From NCBI RefSeq assembly GCF_905404315.1, contig NC_066275.1:7688001-7752000 (forward strand): a stretch of DNA of 64,000 nt. The letters are read 5' to 3'. The translations under genes were made by a program, and so were the position numbers. Below the pieces are notes generated by a model that saw only the letters and a list, made by a program, of their open reading frames with translations, ran no database searches and was not told the origin of the DNA. This DNA is from Leptidea sinapis. Its lineage: Eukaryota; Arthropoda; Insecta; Lepidoptera; Pieridae. Shown piece by piece: positions 35,936 through 47,134 of this stretch; position 1 is the first letter of the stretch; every line of letters starts with the position of its first letter.

Positions 35936-36345
35936 GAAATAAACGTTTTGACTGTTCATAAATAAATTGAGGAATTTTCTAGAAACTGTGACATTCATAA
36001 TGTTAACACGAGGAACAAACATAAACTTGTTATGCCTACTACTCTGTGTGCCTAGTTTTGCGTTGAAGTCTCCCACCATGACAATATTGAAGTCTGCTCC
36101 CACGACAATGTTGAAGTGGGTCTTCAGAGTGTGAATGGCTGTTGATGTCCTCATACATGGCTTCCACCTCCTAGTCTGAGTGTGTCGAAGTGGGAACGAA
36201 AACCTGTATGACATTCAACTAATACCGTTCAGTAATTCTGAGTGTTGGGTACGCTACGCTAGTCGACACGCTCCCCACTTCAGTTACGATGTTGACGATG
36301 TTTGTATTGCTTAGTTGCCTCTTACAACACTCATGAGAGGAGATG
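35918..36345 (-). pseudogene. RTE-like LINE endonuclease fragment
   Basis: The frame includes TSTAIHTLKTHFNIVVGADF, with a second FNIVMVGDFNAKLGTQ, i.e. the GDFNAKLG motif of RTE-type EN (the craniofacial development protein 2-like annotation group). A short internal duplication of the FNIV block is visible. Truncated at both ends; the flank to 36345 lacks a continuous frame. Confidence 0.65.
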
Positions 36346-36751
36346 GGGTGGTGCTATTAAGGTGCGACACCACACACACACAAAAAAAAAAATAATTTAT
36401 ATAATTATAATCTCCTGTTGCATGAATATCACTTGTACAATCCACTGCAGTGGAAATTTATAATAATTGGATGAATCCTTAAAATAGAAAGATAGATTCT
36501 TATCAATCCTTCCTCTGAGATATAAAACTGTTGTATAAGTCCTCTAGAAATGAGGGTTTAAAATAAATACCCTTCATTCTTAATAAAATGATCACCTCAT
36601 AAAAATTTACATCAACATTGGAATTGGTCTCGAAAATTTAACACATTTACACCACTAGTCGTAGAATGATTTACAATAAAGTAAAACTATGGTCCTCATG
36701 TTATAATATTGTTTTAATAAATTAAAAATGTACCACTATACTATAATATTT

Positions 36752-39415
36752 TCAGGCATTCAGTGTAGATTCCAACTCTCCATTGGCCTGGAGTTCTTTA
36801 ATTATATCTAATCCACCAATCAAATCTCCATTTACATAGACTTGTGGATAAGTTGGCCAATCAGAATAAACCTTCAATCCTTGTCGTACTTCTTCATCCG
36901 TTAAAATATCAAAGGTATCATATTGCACTCTGTAATAAGTAAAGTCAAATATTAAATTCAATTGCAATACAAACTATGTATAAATCTTCACTGTCCTTGG
37001 TGGTAATTACCACCATTATCGTAATTACGCTAATGGGGTTTTATCAATATAAGATTTTGTGTTTCACTGCCTTTAAATAAGATTTAATAATCTTGACCTA
37101 CAGGTTATCTACTAAACATGAAATGATTACAATAATTGCTTTAAATCATTATGTAATTGTTATCACATGTGTGTTTAAAATTTGGAGCATGTAATTTACC
37201 ACATATAGTATTGGTGGTAGAATAATGTGTAACTCACAGTCACCAATGATTCTCCCTTAAAAACTCACTCCTGATATAGCAATGTGTTTTAGGTATTCAG
37301 ATTCATATCATGAACATTAAGTCGATACTTTATCAGGTCAGCAACACTCTTGTGATTACTCTGGTGTTACAAGAGAGGTTGATATGATCACATACGTAAG
37401 TGGTGGTAGCATCAGGGGACCTATGTACAGGGTGGCCGAGAAGTTGACGTCCAAAGCTAAAATTTTAAGGCTTCATGGTGATGAGTATCCAAATCACCCC
37501 TATTCTACGATTTTGCGTAGTTTAGGACTTTTTTCTAATTTTGTTGAACACTTTTAGTTAATTTTATTGTTGATAATTATTAACTACAGTTGCAATAACC
37601 ACATAAGAAACTATGAATAGTTTAGACAATGCGGAAGTAGTTCAGAATTGAGTCGTAAGTTCAAGATAACTGCTCCAGCTAAATTCATGAAATGTTCAAG
37701 GTATCAAAAAATAAATAAAATGGGGAGCCTGGCTTCTAACTATTTTTAAAAACTTCCCAGAACCCCAATAAAATGAGCCAAATTCAAATTTTAGCTTTGG
37801 ACATCAACTTCTCGGCCACCCAGTATGTACAAGTGTTACATACTACAAAAAATAAAGATAGTCATGACATTTATGACATGACATATTCTAAGAATAAAGA
37901 ATCAAAGGATATTTATAAATTTGGAAAATGACTTTGAATATATTACCAAAGTTGATTATCATTTCATAATTAATAAAATTAGTACATTCACTTGCATACC
38001 TATTCAGTGACCTAAAAACGACTCAATAAATTTTGTATAAAAACCTATTACACAAATAAAATTTGAAAAAACAACAAAATTTTAAGAATGATGCGGGACT
38101 CGAACCCACGACCTCCGTCCAACTGAGCTAAACGTTCAAGTACCGCCTCGTTATTAAATTCTGTTTGCTTTGTTCAACTCTCAGGTTGTGGCTTCATCTA
38201 CAGGATCTAGTTTTAAATAGTGAAAAAAGTATTATACACAAGCATTTTTCTCTATAATATAAGAGATCTCCATACATGTATTGACTCATCACAATATCTC
38301 TGGAGCCATGAGGAATAGAGACTTGAAATTTGGTAGGAATATTCTTTTGATGGAATAGAGGTCTGCTAAGAACGGATTTTACAAAATTATAGCTGCAAGA
38401 GTATTTTTATTATTATTGTCAATGTCTGTTGATGATATTGTACTTTTGACGCTTTTGGGCACTTGTATTTGTAAACATTTTATGACTACACAAATGCTGT
38501 TATATCTTTATGTATAAAATATTTTTTTACATTTCATTTTCACAGTAGTAATATTTTTTATATATTTAAAAAAATGTGTTGCGGCCAAAGCCAAAACTTG
38601 GGGATTAGGATTTCAGGGTAGGCCAGTTGTGTGAAATGTGCTATACAATATCTTGTTTCTTACCCAATATCATTCAAAATTTGTATTAGTGTCCTGCTGA
38701 AGCCACATCTTGGTGTGTCTCTGTTTCCCTTCATAAATACCATGACCTTATGCTTATTAATAAGTAATTTCAGTCTTTCCTCAATTGGTTGCTTTATTTC
38801 TGCTACAGCTTTGCTAGAACAATGAGCTTTGACTTTTGATGTTATTTGTGATACATCAACACCATCAATTCTATCAATTTGATTACTATTTTTAAATAAA
38901 ATCACTGTTGGCACTGAATCTATCTGAAAATGTATTTTCAACAATATCAGAACATTTCCAAAATTAAAAAGATTAGAATATTGTAAATTATAAGGAATTT
39001 GAATTAGGTATATAAAATTATGCATGTGGTAGGTATATAAGTAATTATTGTTTTTGATCATAAAATGAATATCCAAGTAGTTTTTACTGAAATCTTAAAT
39101 TTAAGAAAATATATATCTACCTTATACTTTAAAGATACTTCAGATATACCTTCAGCATCACACACAGCAAATTTACAACCGCTAGATTTTATGTCACTTA
39201 GATTTCCCAATTCGTTAAGGATGTCAGTTACTTGTTTACATTGTTCTGCCCATTCTGCCGAAAAGTGGACTACTGCTAATGAAGGTGACCTAAAAATGAA
39301 ATACCAAGTAAACATCTTCGTGACATGTTTTTTATCGCTTAAGTAACTGAGAAATGATAACAAACCTTACGAAATCTTCAAAATCTTCAACCTTACTTAA
39401 AGTTACCACCGCCAT
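36752..39415 (-). CDS. GLRX3: Glutaredoxin-3 (Grx3/PICOT), one Trx-like plus one monothiol Grx domain
   Basis: Multidomain monothiol glutaredoxins bind a [2Fe-2S] cluster with glutathione and act in cytosolic iron trafficking with BolA2. Four exons on the minus strand: 39415-39366, 39289-39121, 38923-38664 and 36929-36752 (TGA), giving 218 residues. The exon 1 donor is AG|GTTTGT, needed to keep phase (FVR|SPSL). Domains: Trx-like at about 1-105 with AVVHFSAEWAEQC (single Cys, as in PICOT) and IDSVPTVILFKN; Grx at about 118-215 with KVMVFMKGNRDTPRCGFS (CGFS active site), TFDILTDEEVRQGLKVYSDW, PTYPQVYVNGD and LIGGLDIIKELQ. Vertebrates have two Grx domains; as I recall insect orthologues have one, so the length is normal. 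Intron 3 carries two inverted-repeat elements. Confidence 0.95.
37338..37421 (+). mobile_element. LINE-A 3'-tail fragment interrupted by a TIR element
   Basis: TCAGCAACACTCTTGTGATT, ACTCTGGTGTTACAAGAGAG and GCATCAGGGGACC follow the LINE-A tail order up to the TATGTA at which the TIR element begins. Confidence 0.55.
37428..37823. mobile_element. 396-bp TIR element with TATGTA target duplication
   Basis: The ends are inverted copies of about 36 bases with two mismatches in the first 38 (GGGTGGCCGAGAAGTTGA, then GTCCAAAGCTAAAATTT). TATGTA flanks both sides (37422-37427 and 37824-37829). The interior is AT-rich with no transposase. It is in intron 3 of Grx3. Confidence 0.85.
38050..38212 (-). 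mobile_element. tRNA-like core TIR element, copy 2 (deleted)
   Basis: Same left arm (ACACAAATAAAATTTGAAAA) and B-box side (GATGCGGGACTCGAACCCAC on plus) as 821-1030. The anticodon/A-box side is shortened and the right arm is lost after GGATCTAG. It is in Grx3 intron 3. Confidence 0.7.
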
Positions 39416-40569
39416 TTGAGGTTATAAAGTATAGGTATATTATGGAATACTTTTGTAACAGAAATTTATCAATAATTATTTTGCAAATATAGTTTTTTAG
39501 TCGCACAATAGTCTGATTATATTGTAATACTTAAAATACGTATCAAGTTCAATAAATTTTAATTTTGTTTCGAACAACAATCTTAGGAAATAGGAAGTGT
39601 TAGAAGTTTTCTGAAAATTTAATTGAAATTGTCAAAACTTAAATGTCATTTCTTATTATAGAGATTTTTTTTTTGGTTCTGTTCGTCCATCTGGAGTCTG
39701 GACAGGCAACTTATCATAGAGAATAGAGATAGAACAATGATTGGACAGGTAAGATATACATAGGTTATGTTCCGATATGCACTGCGAGCACTGCACAGTG
39801 CTATCACTGTACTCGTAGAAAAATTAGTTCCGTTACGGAGTGCCACTATACTGCCGCAGTACCCTAGGGAAATATATGAATGACGTCATAAATCGCCGAC
39901 ATATTCTACTTTGAGCACTTGCGTTTTCGAGGTAGGGTACTCGCAGTACTTTGATCACGTGATCAGTCAAAATCAAAAGCCCTCGAGTGCCTAACGTTTT
40001 ATAAACAATACCTACAGTATCCCGTATCCCAAATATTTTTAATTTGACAGTACTCCAAAATCAGCTTCTTTTTTAACCGTAATGAACTAGAAAACTTTAA
40101 TACACTCATTTGAACCATTAATCAATTATGAAGAGACCAATGCCGTTTGATACACATTATAGACAATGCACGTCATACAAAACCAAAGCTGAAATATATA
40201 CGGCTTTTGCCACAAATTTCACCATTACAAGCTTTGACTGCTACCAGTATATCTATACATTTCTGTGTTTACTCCAGTCACTTTAAATATTAGTGGAGTA
40301 GTTATAAGGGATTTTTATTTTTTTTTATTGATATCTCCGCATTCTACTTCATATCCGTGTGAATCATCGTACAGGGTTTATTTTAAAACAGCGTATATAA
40401 ACAGGCACTTTATAAAATGTGATTTATACATAATGTTAACAACATGAGTAAACATAGACTTACCTATTACGTCTATTACTCGGGCGTTAGTAAGTCTTTT
40501 GTTGGGTGATACAATGCTTTTATTCCAGACACATTAAATTAAATATAATTTCTATGCATACTAGCACTG

Positions 40570-40925
40570 TATACTTAGTCTGGCCATAAAAACTGTTGCA
40601 ATTAAAAATAATCAAAATATCACATTTGAATTTGGGATCGAGCAAAACTCGGCACCGGGTCATAGAGCTCGGTTTTCGCAATCTTGGTTGGATACGTACG
40701 ATTCGGACTTCATCAGAGCTGAAGGCTGGTCGTCATCTTTATCCGCTGGATTATGATTTATGGTCAGTTTTAGAGAGTGCGGCTTGCTCTAAAAGCCATG
40801 ATAATTTGGAGTCCCTAAAACAATTCGTACGATTGGCAGTGAATAATTTTCCCATGGTAAGAGTGCGTGTTTCTGTTGATAACTGGCTTCAACGTTTAAA
40901 GGACTGTATCGAATTAGCTTTTATT
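40570..40925 (+). pseudogene. mariner element remnant (5' end joined to transposase C-terminus)
   Basis: Starts with a mariner-like terminal motif (TACTTAGTCTGGCCATAAAA) and passes almost directly into the C-terminal transposase: PLDYDLWSVLESAACSKSHD, NLESLKQFVRLAVNNFP and VDNWLQRLKDCIE. The DPLD/LDYxLW and K-C/D-C-I signatures are typical of mariner. The DNA-binding and most of the DDE domain are deleted, and no 3' TIR is evident. Confidence 0.75.
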
Positions 40926-41029
40926 ATTTTAAATTATTTTTATATTTACATATTTAAGTACCATACCATAAAACCAATAAATGTTATTTGCAATAAAAAA
41001 TATGTTTCCGTTTTTTTTATGAAAAAAGA

Positions 41030-41540
41030 AGGACAAAAGAGCGTACCGGTCACCTGGTGTTAAGTGATCACCGCCGCCCAGATTCTCTTGCAACACCAGA
41101 GGATTCACACGTTGTCAGCCTTTAAAGAAGGTGTACGCCCTTTTTTTTAGAAGGTACCTACCCCTGTCGTATCGTCCCGTAAACACTGAACAATGAAGTT
41201 CATTCAACAGCTTTGTGGTACGTGGAAGTAAGCTTCTTGAAAACTGCACTTTGGAGGAATGCCACACATCCAGATAGTGGGGATGATATCCTAACTTGTG
41301 GCGTGTCATGCGAAGATGGAATTCGGCGGCAAAAATCGGGTGAAACAGCTCATCGGAACACTCCCCGTGACAAATGCGGTAGAAGACGCACAATGAAGCG
41401 ACGTCTCTACGCAACGCCAAGTGATCCACCCGTTCACGGAGCACTGGGTCCCCGACAATTCGAGTTGCTCTGCGTTGCAAGTGGTCAAATGGATCGAGCT
41501 GATACTGGGGTGCGCCAGACCAGAGATGTCAGCAATACCT
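41030..41540 (-). pseudogene. 5'-truncated LINE-A copy
   Basis: Minus-strand frames give RRATRIVGDPVLRERVDHLA, ALRRDVASLCVFYRICHGEC, RHKLGYHPHYLDVWHSS and RTTKLLNELHCSVF, then the LINE-A tail at 41030-41110 (plus: CGGTCACCTGGTGTTAAGTG). The frame is broken near the 3' end. Confidence 0.85.
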
Positions 41541-41620
41541 ATGCGAAACATAGCGGCACTAGGCCGCTACTTCACGCCGGTCTTCTCTGCGAGTGTGGTA
41601 ATTAACCCGAATAAGTCTGA

Positions 41621-41916
41621 CGACCTGTATAGCCGAGTGGTTAGCGATCCTACCTACTAAGCTAGAGGTCCCGGGTTCGAATCCCGGTAGGTGCAAGCAT
41701 CTATATATATATTTATATGATGAATATGGATGATTGTTTCCGAGTCATGGATGTTTAAATGTATTTATGTATGTTTATATGAATATATGTATGTTTAAGT
41801 AAGTATATTGTATTAAATATATCATTGTCTTGTAACCCATAACACAGGCTATAGATGCTTAACTTGGGGCAAGATAATTTGTGTAAAAAGTGTGTCAGTA
41901 TTATTATTATTATTAA
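41621..41916 (+). mobile_element. tRNA-derived SINE T1, copy 2
   Basis: Head CCTGTATAGCCGAGTGGTTA with B box GGGTTCGAATCCC, body ending TTGGGGCAAGATAATTTGTG, and an (ATT)n tail at 41898-41915. Opposite orientation to copies 1 and 3. Confidence 0.85.
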
Positions 41917-42365
41917 GTCTGGCCCAATTGTGCTGACGTCATAAGACGGCATTGTGACTCTCCCATTTCTAAGAAGCCCTTAGCCACTTACGACGCCCCG
42001 GGGAAACACAGGGCATTTGTTTCAGTATTTATGCCAAGGCTAGGTATTTTGGATCAAGCTAGTTATTCAGGCCACTACAACATATATATATATATATGAG
42101 TATAGAAAGTAATAAAACCAGCCACCCTTGGACATCCACAAAACAAAAGAAAAGTAAATCAAATGTCAATTTTTGATTTTGACTTTTTAGGTTATTGTTA
42201 TTGACAAATGACATTATTGGATCTAGGGCCTTCAAAAGTTCAATTTTAATTTTTTCGGTTTTCACTGTGTCTTTGATTTGAGGTTATTAATTAGAATTTT
42301 GCTTTAAACTGTTTATTTCAAACAAGGAAGGTTCTGTAAGAATTCAAGTACAAATATTTTAATTC

Positions 42366-43076
42366 ATGGCGACTATATCATCAGCGCCAACTCCAGGCGC
42401 TCAGCAAATCGATGTTATGAAACTAAATCTTTCCCAGTTGGCTCGACTTAAACGGCAATTAGATGAAGTATGTTGATTTATTTTTAAATTTATTGTTTTT
42501 CATGATATTTTTTTTATATTATTGAATTATGTAATTAATTATAGTGTAGTTGTTTTATAAATTTAAAACATTTTCAACAGGAATTAAATGTATTCCAAGA
42601 TTCATTACAAACTCTAAAAATGGTTCAACGTAAGTTTGTCGAGTCTGGTGAGAGTGTTGAGAAAATTAAACCAGAAACTAAAGGAAAAAATATACTGGTA
42701 CCATTGACAGGCTCCATGTATGTCCCCGGAACGATACAAAATACAGAAAGTGTCATTATAGATATTGGAACTGGTTATTATGTCCAAAAAGTAAGTTTAA
42801 TTTATAATTATATTATATTACTGTATTCAATCATTTATTTATTAAATTTACAAGTGTTATATATTTACCTTAATGCTTATTTTGATTTTTTCGTGAACAT
42901 AGGATATTGATGGAGCCAAGGATTATTTCACTAGAAAAACTAAATTTGTAACAGAACAAATGGAAAAAATACAATCAATGGCAATGGAAAAGAGCAAAAT
43001 TCGAGATGGAATTTGTCAAGTCATTGAAGTAAAAATGCAAGCTCAGGGAAATGCACAAAAAGCCTCCACATCATAA
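42366..43076 (+). CDS. Pfdn5: Prefoldin subunit 5
   Basis: An alpha-type subunit of the hexameric prefoldin co-chaperone that hands unfolded actin and tubulin to CCT/TRiC in the cytosol. Three exons: 42366-42467, 42581-42790 and 42903-43076 (TAA); both introns phase 0; 161 residues, family-sized. Layout: N-terminal helix (KLNLSQLARLKRQLDEELNV), beta hairpins with the signature LVPLTGSMYVPG, VIIDIGTGYYVQK, then a C-terminal helix (DYFTRKTKFVTEQMEKIQSM). The two helices form the coiled-coil tentacle. Small introns and a compact gene. Nearest upstream gene is Grx3, divergent, 3 kb away. Confidence 0.96.
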
Positions 43077-43220
43077 TATTTAGTCATTAAAATTAACCTT
43101 ATTTTATCATGTCTAATTTTAATCGTTTTTTTTTTATTAAAAAACAAGGCAATAATATACTACCTGCATTTAATAACAATTTTAAAGTAACTAATAGATT
43201 TTATATATTGTCATATTTTT

Positions 43221-43226
43221 AATAAA
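43221..43226 (+). terminator. Candidate poly(A) signal of prefoldin 5
   Basis: AATAAA 145 bases after the stop codon in an AT-rich 3' UTR. Other A/T-rich variants nearby could also serve. Confidence 0.45.
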
Positions 43227-44229
43227 ACAAAATGAATTGACACAAAACAGTCATAGGATGAGTTCCAATTGTCGGAGCACCCCATGCTGTGCAAGTTAAT
43301 TAATATATAAGTATAATATATACCAGACACCGGGTGCTTTTATAGCAGGAACACATACTGCACCATGTACCAGTTGACTTCATGTTTAAAAAAAAACAAT
43401 GTTACTAGTGTTGAAATTGTTTGTTAATTGATATAAATGTATTAAAACAACTCTAATTAATGCATTATGATTGTTACAACAGACTCTTATTAATTTAATT
43501 AGGAAAACTTAATGTTATAATAGTCTCATATTTGCTTTAATATTTACTTAATAAAAATTGATTTTTTTAGCTTTAAAAATATTCATTGCTTATTAAAATT
43601 TAAGTTAACTTGGCATATTAGCATAATTATATAATGAAGATTAAAGAAACAGGCAAAAATAGATCACCTGATGAACTCAAAAAACCAACATCTATGGATG
43701 TCAGCAATATGTATTTGAATGAATCTATACATAATAAATTTATAAATTCGTCTGGTCTTTCTTTCTCTTATTTTTAATAATAATAATAAATTCTTTATTG
43801 ACATACAAATATAAAATAAACAATTAGGATATGCGATCAAACAAAAGGCTCAGCTTCACCTGACATGGAATCATGGATTTATGTTTCCATGCAGCGCTGT
43901 TTTTCAGCCATCCCCTACTCCCTAATGTGTTGAGCAGGCGGTTTTTCCAGCCTAAACTACAGGCACATTATATTTTTAAAACTTAAATAAAAAAACTTAA
44001 AACTTAAATTGCATATATTGAAAGGCAAACCAAAAGACTGACAGGAAATTGGGAAGTGAAGGAAGATGAAGTAAGGCCTATTTAGCATGGCCTAATTTTA
44101 ATATAAAAGCTGTGTATCATTAATATTACATTTATTGTCCGAAACAGGTAGTTCCTCTTGTTTAATATTTAAATGCTGGGTACTTGTTTGTTTATTGTGT
44201 GAAAGGAGTAATGAGTAAATGCTGAAAGA

Positions 44230-44330
44230 AGGCCTAAAATTCTAGCAACACTTATTATTTCTCTGGTGTTGTCGGATAATGTGGGTAGTGGTGATTCCTT
44301 AAGGTGTCAGTCTTCCTCTTCCACAAAAAA
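44230..44330 (+). mobile_element. Diverged LINE-A 3'-tail fragment
   Basis: TTATTTCTCTGGTGTTGTCG, GATAATGTGGGTAGTGGTGA and TTAAGGTGTCAGTC follow the tail order with many changes. Confidence 0.45.
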
Positions 44331-44879
44331 ATAAATAATAAAATAAAAGCAAGTCTTACACTACAGCAACCTAGAGTAGAATATTTTGGACACACTAGCA
44401 CATCAATAAAGACATTCAAAATATTATATAATTAATGAAGTAATAATTAATGAAGACATAATATATAATTTAAAATTATTAATTTTATTTAAAATCCTGT
44501 AAATATCAATCTCTTAATAGTTTAGCATAGTTGCAACTTGTAAACTATAAATTTGGGATATAAGCAACCAATTAAAAAAATATTAATTTAGGATTATTGC
44601 CATTTCTTTTTATTCTTTCACAGATATTGTCAACATAAACCCAAAACAACAAGAATGTCTCTCGCAAAGTACACTTTCATAGTGCAGGTCTCACGTAGCT
44701 ATCTCAAACACACAAATTTTCATCATGATTATTTAGTTGGTTTACTGAACCAACCTTTAAATAATCAATTCCCACCAGGCAAGGGTTTTTAGCAACAAAG
44801 TTGTGGGAAATAGTAAAACACAAATCAAAGAATTAAATATTTTTATTTCAACATACTTTCAGAAAATGGCGCGTTTTTG

Positions 44880-45310
44880 CAACTGGACTTTTTGAAGTTT
44901 TACTTAGCTTAGCGAAACTAAGAAAAAAGCGATTGTATGAAACGCACAGCCATTGATAGATTGACAGATGATGGCTGCGCGGCCGTTTTCAATAACCCAT
45001 CTCTAGTAACGGATATATTGATATCACCGTTTAATGACAAGATCTTATCTATCCATATGTATGACATATGTCCAGTTATAATATTAGTTATAGTCCAATG
45101 CTATCTGTCGATAGGTTATTGAAATGTAAGTAAGCGTAAAAGGATAGATTTGTCTACCTCTAGTAAATTAAACTAAGGATAGATAAGTTATTGAAAACGG
45201 CCGAATCTTGTAAAAAGCGGAGATAGTTTCAACTGTTCGCTTTTAAAGTTGGCCGGATTATACTTCGTCACCATAATAATGTATTTACTATTTCAAACAT
45301 ACCTAAGTCA
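44880..45310 (+). repeat. Dispersed repeat C, copy 2 (interrupted)
   Basis: Collinear with 1710-1990: GCGATTGTATGAAACGC, CATTGATAGATTGACAGATG, then after an insertion AATCTTGTAAAAAGCGGAGA and CAACTGTTCGCTTTT. Confidence 0.65.
44981..45202. mobile_element. 222-bp TIR element nested in repeat C
   Basis: Perfect 16-base inverted ends (GGCCGTTTTCAATAAC), with further partial symmetry (ATCT blocks). It splits repeat C at a point that is continuous in the other copy. No obvious target duplication and no coding. Confidence 0.8.
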
Positions 45311-45510
45311 AATCACTGCACGCATAGAATAATAACGCTTAGAACGTGAGTAGGCCTAAGCGAATTGAAGCACTTTCAATGTGGACGTTTATGACCACAT
45401 ACCAAAGAGTATAATAATATATAGGGAACACATGCCACATACGTTTCCCGCCGCGTCAGTGAGTTTCTGTCAACTTCTATGACAAACAGAGCGCGAAATT
45501 TAATTTAAAA

Positions 45511-45591
45511 ATGACTTACTGTGCAGTGAAAGGGTGTCACAACGCATCTCAAAATGAAAATAAAGATAAGAAAATAACATTTCACACCTAA
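45511..45591 (+). pseudogene. THAP-domain N-terminal fragment
   Basis: The short frame MTYCAVKGCHNASQNENKDK then KITFHT and a stop matches the start of a C2CH THAP zinc finger (C-x4-C, then a K-x-I-T-F-H strand). Such starts are found in P-type transposases and THAP proteins. The second Cys-His pair and the rest are not seen downstream; an undetected splice cannot be excluded. Confidence 0.5.
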
Positions 45592-46477
45592 ATACTAAGC
45601 TAATACATTCGTCAAAACATCAAAATATTTTGTAAACAAAACAGACGCCATTAAAAAAATATGTTGCCAGCTATGAATGTACTACATACCCGGGGATACG
45701 GGGGCATACCCCGAGTTCCTCCGCTGGGATAGTTTTTTGTGTTTAGTGGTAGATATTGATAGGAGGCTGTAATGTATGACGCCACATGATGTTATAAGTA
45801 TTCAAAGGCAAATAATCTTAATTCAATTAGGCTTAAACTAAGCGCTTTGAATAGTTACTATAAATATTTCTTTTAAATTACTGTATTTACCATATTATAT
45901 TCGGAAAAAATTGAGCTCGTGAGATCATTAACGGCCACTCTTTTTAACCGACTTCAAAACATTTCGGTTTTCAGTACGTCGTTATGTTTTTGAAGAGTTA
46001 CTTCTTTATCGACGTATGAGAGAAATTTTATAGCCATTCGTCACGGTTTTCGGTTACGCGCCATTTTTTTTTAAATCCAAGATGGCCGCGCGCCAAATTT
46101 TGATTTCAACAATATGGTTATCGTATCCAAGGTTCTCGAGGGTACAGAGAACGAACGCTACCTGTAAGAAGAGAGATCATTAACATAAATCATAGAATAG
46201 AAAAGGTCCTTAAGTCAAACCATGTGCAACCCCCATTTAGAAGACCACTTTTCGTTCACGTCCATAGGATATCGTGTTCAATGTTATATTTCTAATATCG
46301 TTATGGTTCATATTCAGCACAATCAAAAGCCTTTGATAAATGAATCTTAAGATTCTTGGTCTCAAAACATTATGAATTCAGTCAACACCGGAATCGGTAG
46401 TTGATAATAATTACAGAAATTATGAAGCAATTGAGTATTATCTTTTAAAATTTCTACTTTTTTTATGAAAATAAGGG

Positions 46478-46730
46478 AGAAGATCAGCAGGACGTTCACC
46501 TGATGGTAGTTGATACGCCCTGCCCATTTGAGTGCAGTGCCGCTCAGGATTATTGAAAAACCCAAATTTCTGAGCGGCACTATAACTGCGCTCGTCACCT
46601 TGAGACACAAGTTATCAAGTCTCATTGTCCAGTAATTTCACTAGCTACGGCGCCCTTCAGACCGAAACAGTAATGTTTACACATTAGCCGCCATCCGGTG
46701 CAAAGGAGCCTTCCACTGGTATTACTGAAT
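46478..46730 (-). repeat. Dispersed repeat B copy
   Basis: Plus strand shows AGGACGTTCACCTGATGGTA, TGCAGTGCCGCTCAGGATTA, CGCTCGTCACCTTGAGACAC and CTAGCTACGGCGCCCTTCAG, the inverse of the 17.0-kb copy. Confidence 0.7.
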
Positions 46731-46948
46731 TTTATTAGTATGCATATGAGTCTATAATTAGTGTAGTCTATCAGAATACTGAACAAATCAGAAAGAGTGT
46801 TCAATCACATTTCTACGCAGCGCACTGTGTCCAAAAATAGCTCCCTAGCCATAGCCCTTGTCTCACTCTCCCGATCAGTGCAACCAACGCTCCAAACATT
46901 ACCGCTTTTAGGACTTATTTAATAAATTCAATATTTTAATCAAATTAA

Positions 46949-47134
46949 TTGAAAATGTCCTACTTACAGATGAAATGTAATCATATTAAATTTCTTCGAA
47001 TGCCTGGTAGCATTTTTGCAATTGAAAACGACACACAGATCCTATCATATTCAAGAATATTATCTTCCGATAAAGAAAGTGCGGAGGCTGTTGATGAGTT
47101 CAACGAATTAGTGGTGGAAACAGTACTTATTTGA
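46949..47134 (+). CDS. Small unassigned ORF (61 aa)
   Basis: Reads MKMSYLQMKCNHIKFLRMPG and, later, ILSSDKESAEAVDEFNELVV before TGA. Composition is protein-like (charged C-terminal helix), and AATAAA follows about 60 bases after the stop. A TACTTACAG just before the second in-frame ATG could be a splice acceptor, so it may be a terminal exon of an unseen gene or a retrocopy. I do not recognise the family. Confidence 0.3.
   Translation: MKMSYLQMKCNHIKFLRMPGSIFAIENDTQILSYSRILSSDKESAEAVDEFNELVVETVLI

Larger units (their letters stand above)
39416..42365. other. Divergent spacer between Grx3 and prefoldin 5
   Basis: Should contain both promoters. It holds a mariner remnant, a LINE-A tail and SINE T1 copy 2. 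A stretch at 39760-39960 with GC-richer TGCACTGCGAGCACTGCACA has a repeat-like look but is unassigned. Confidence 0.5.
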
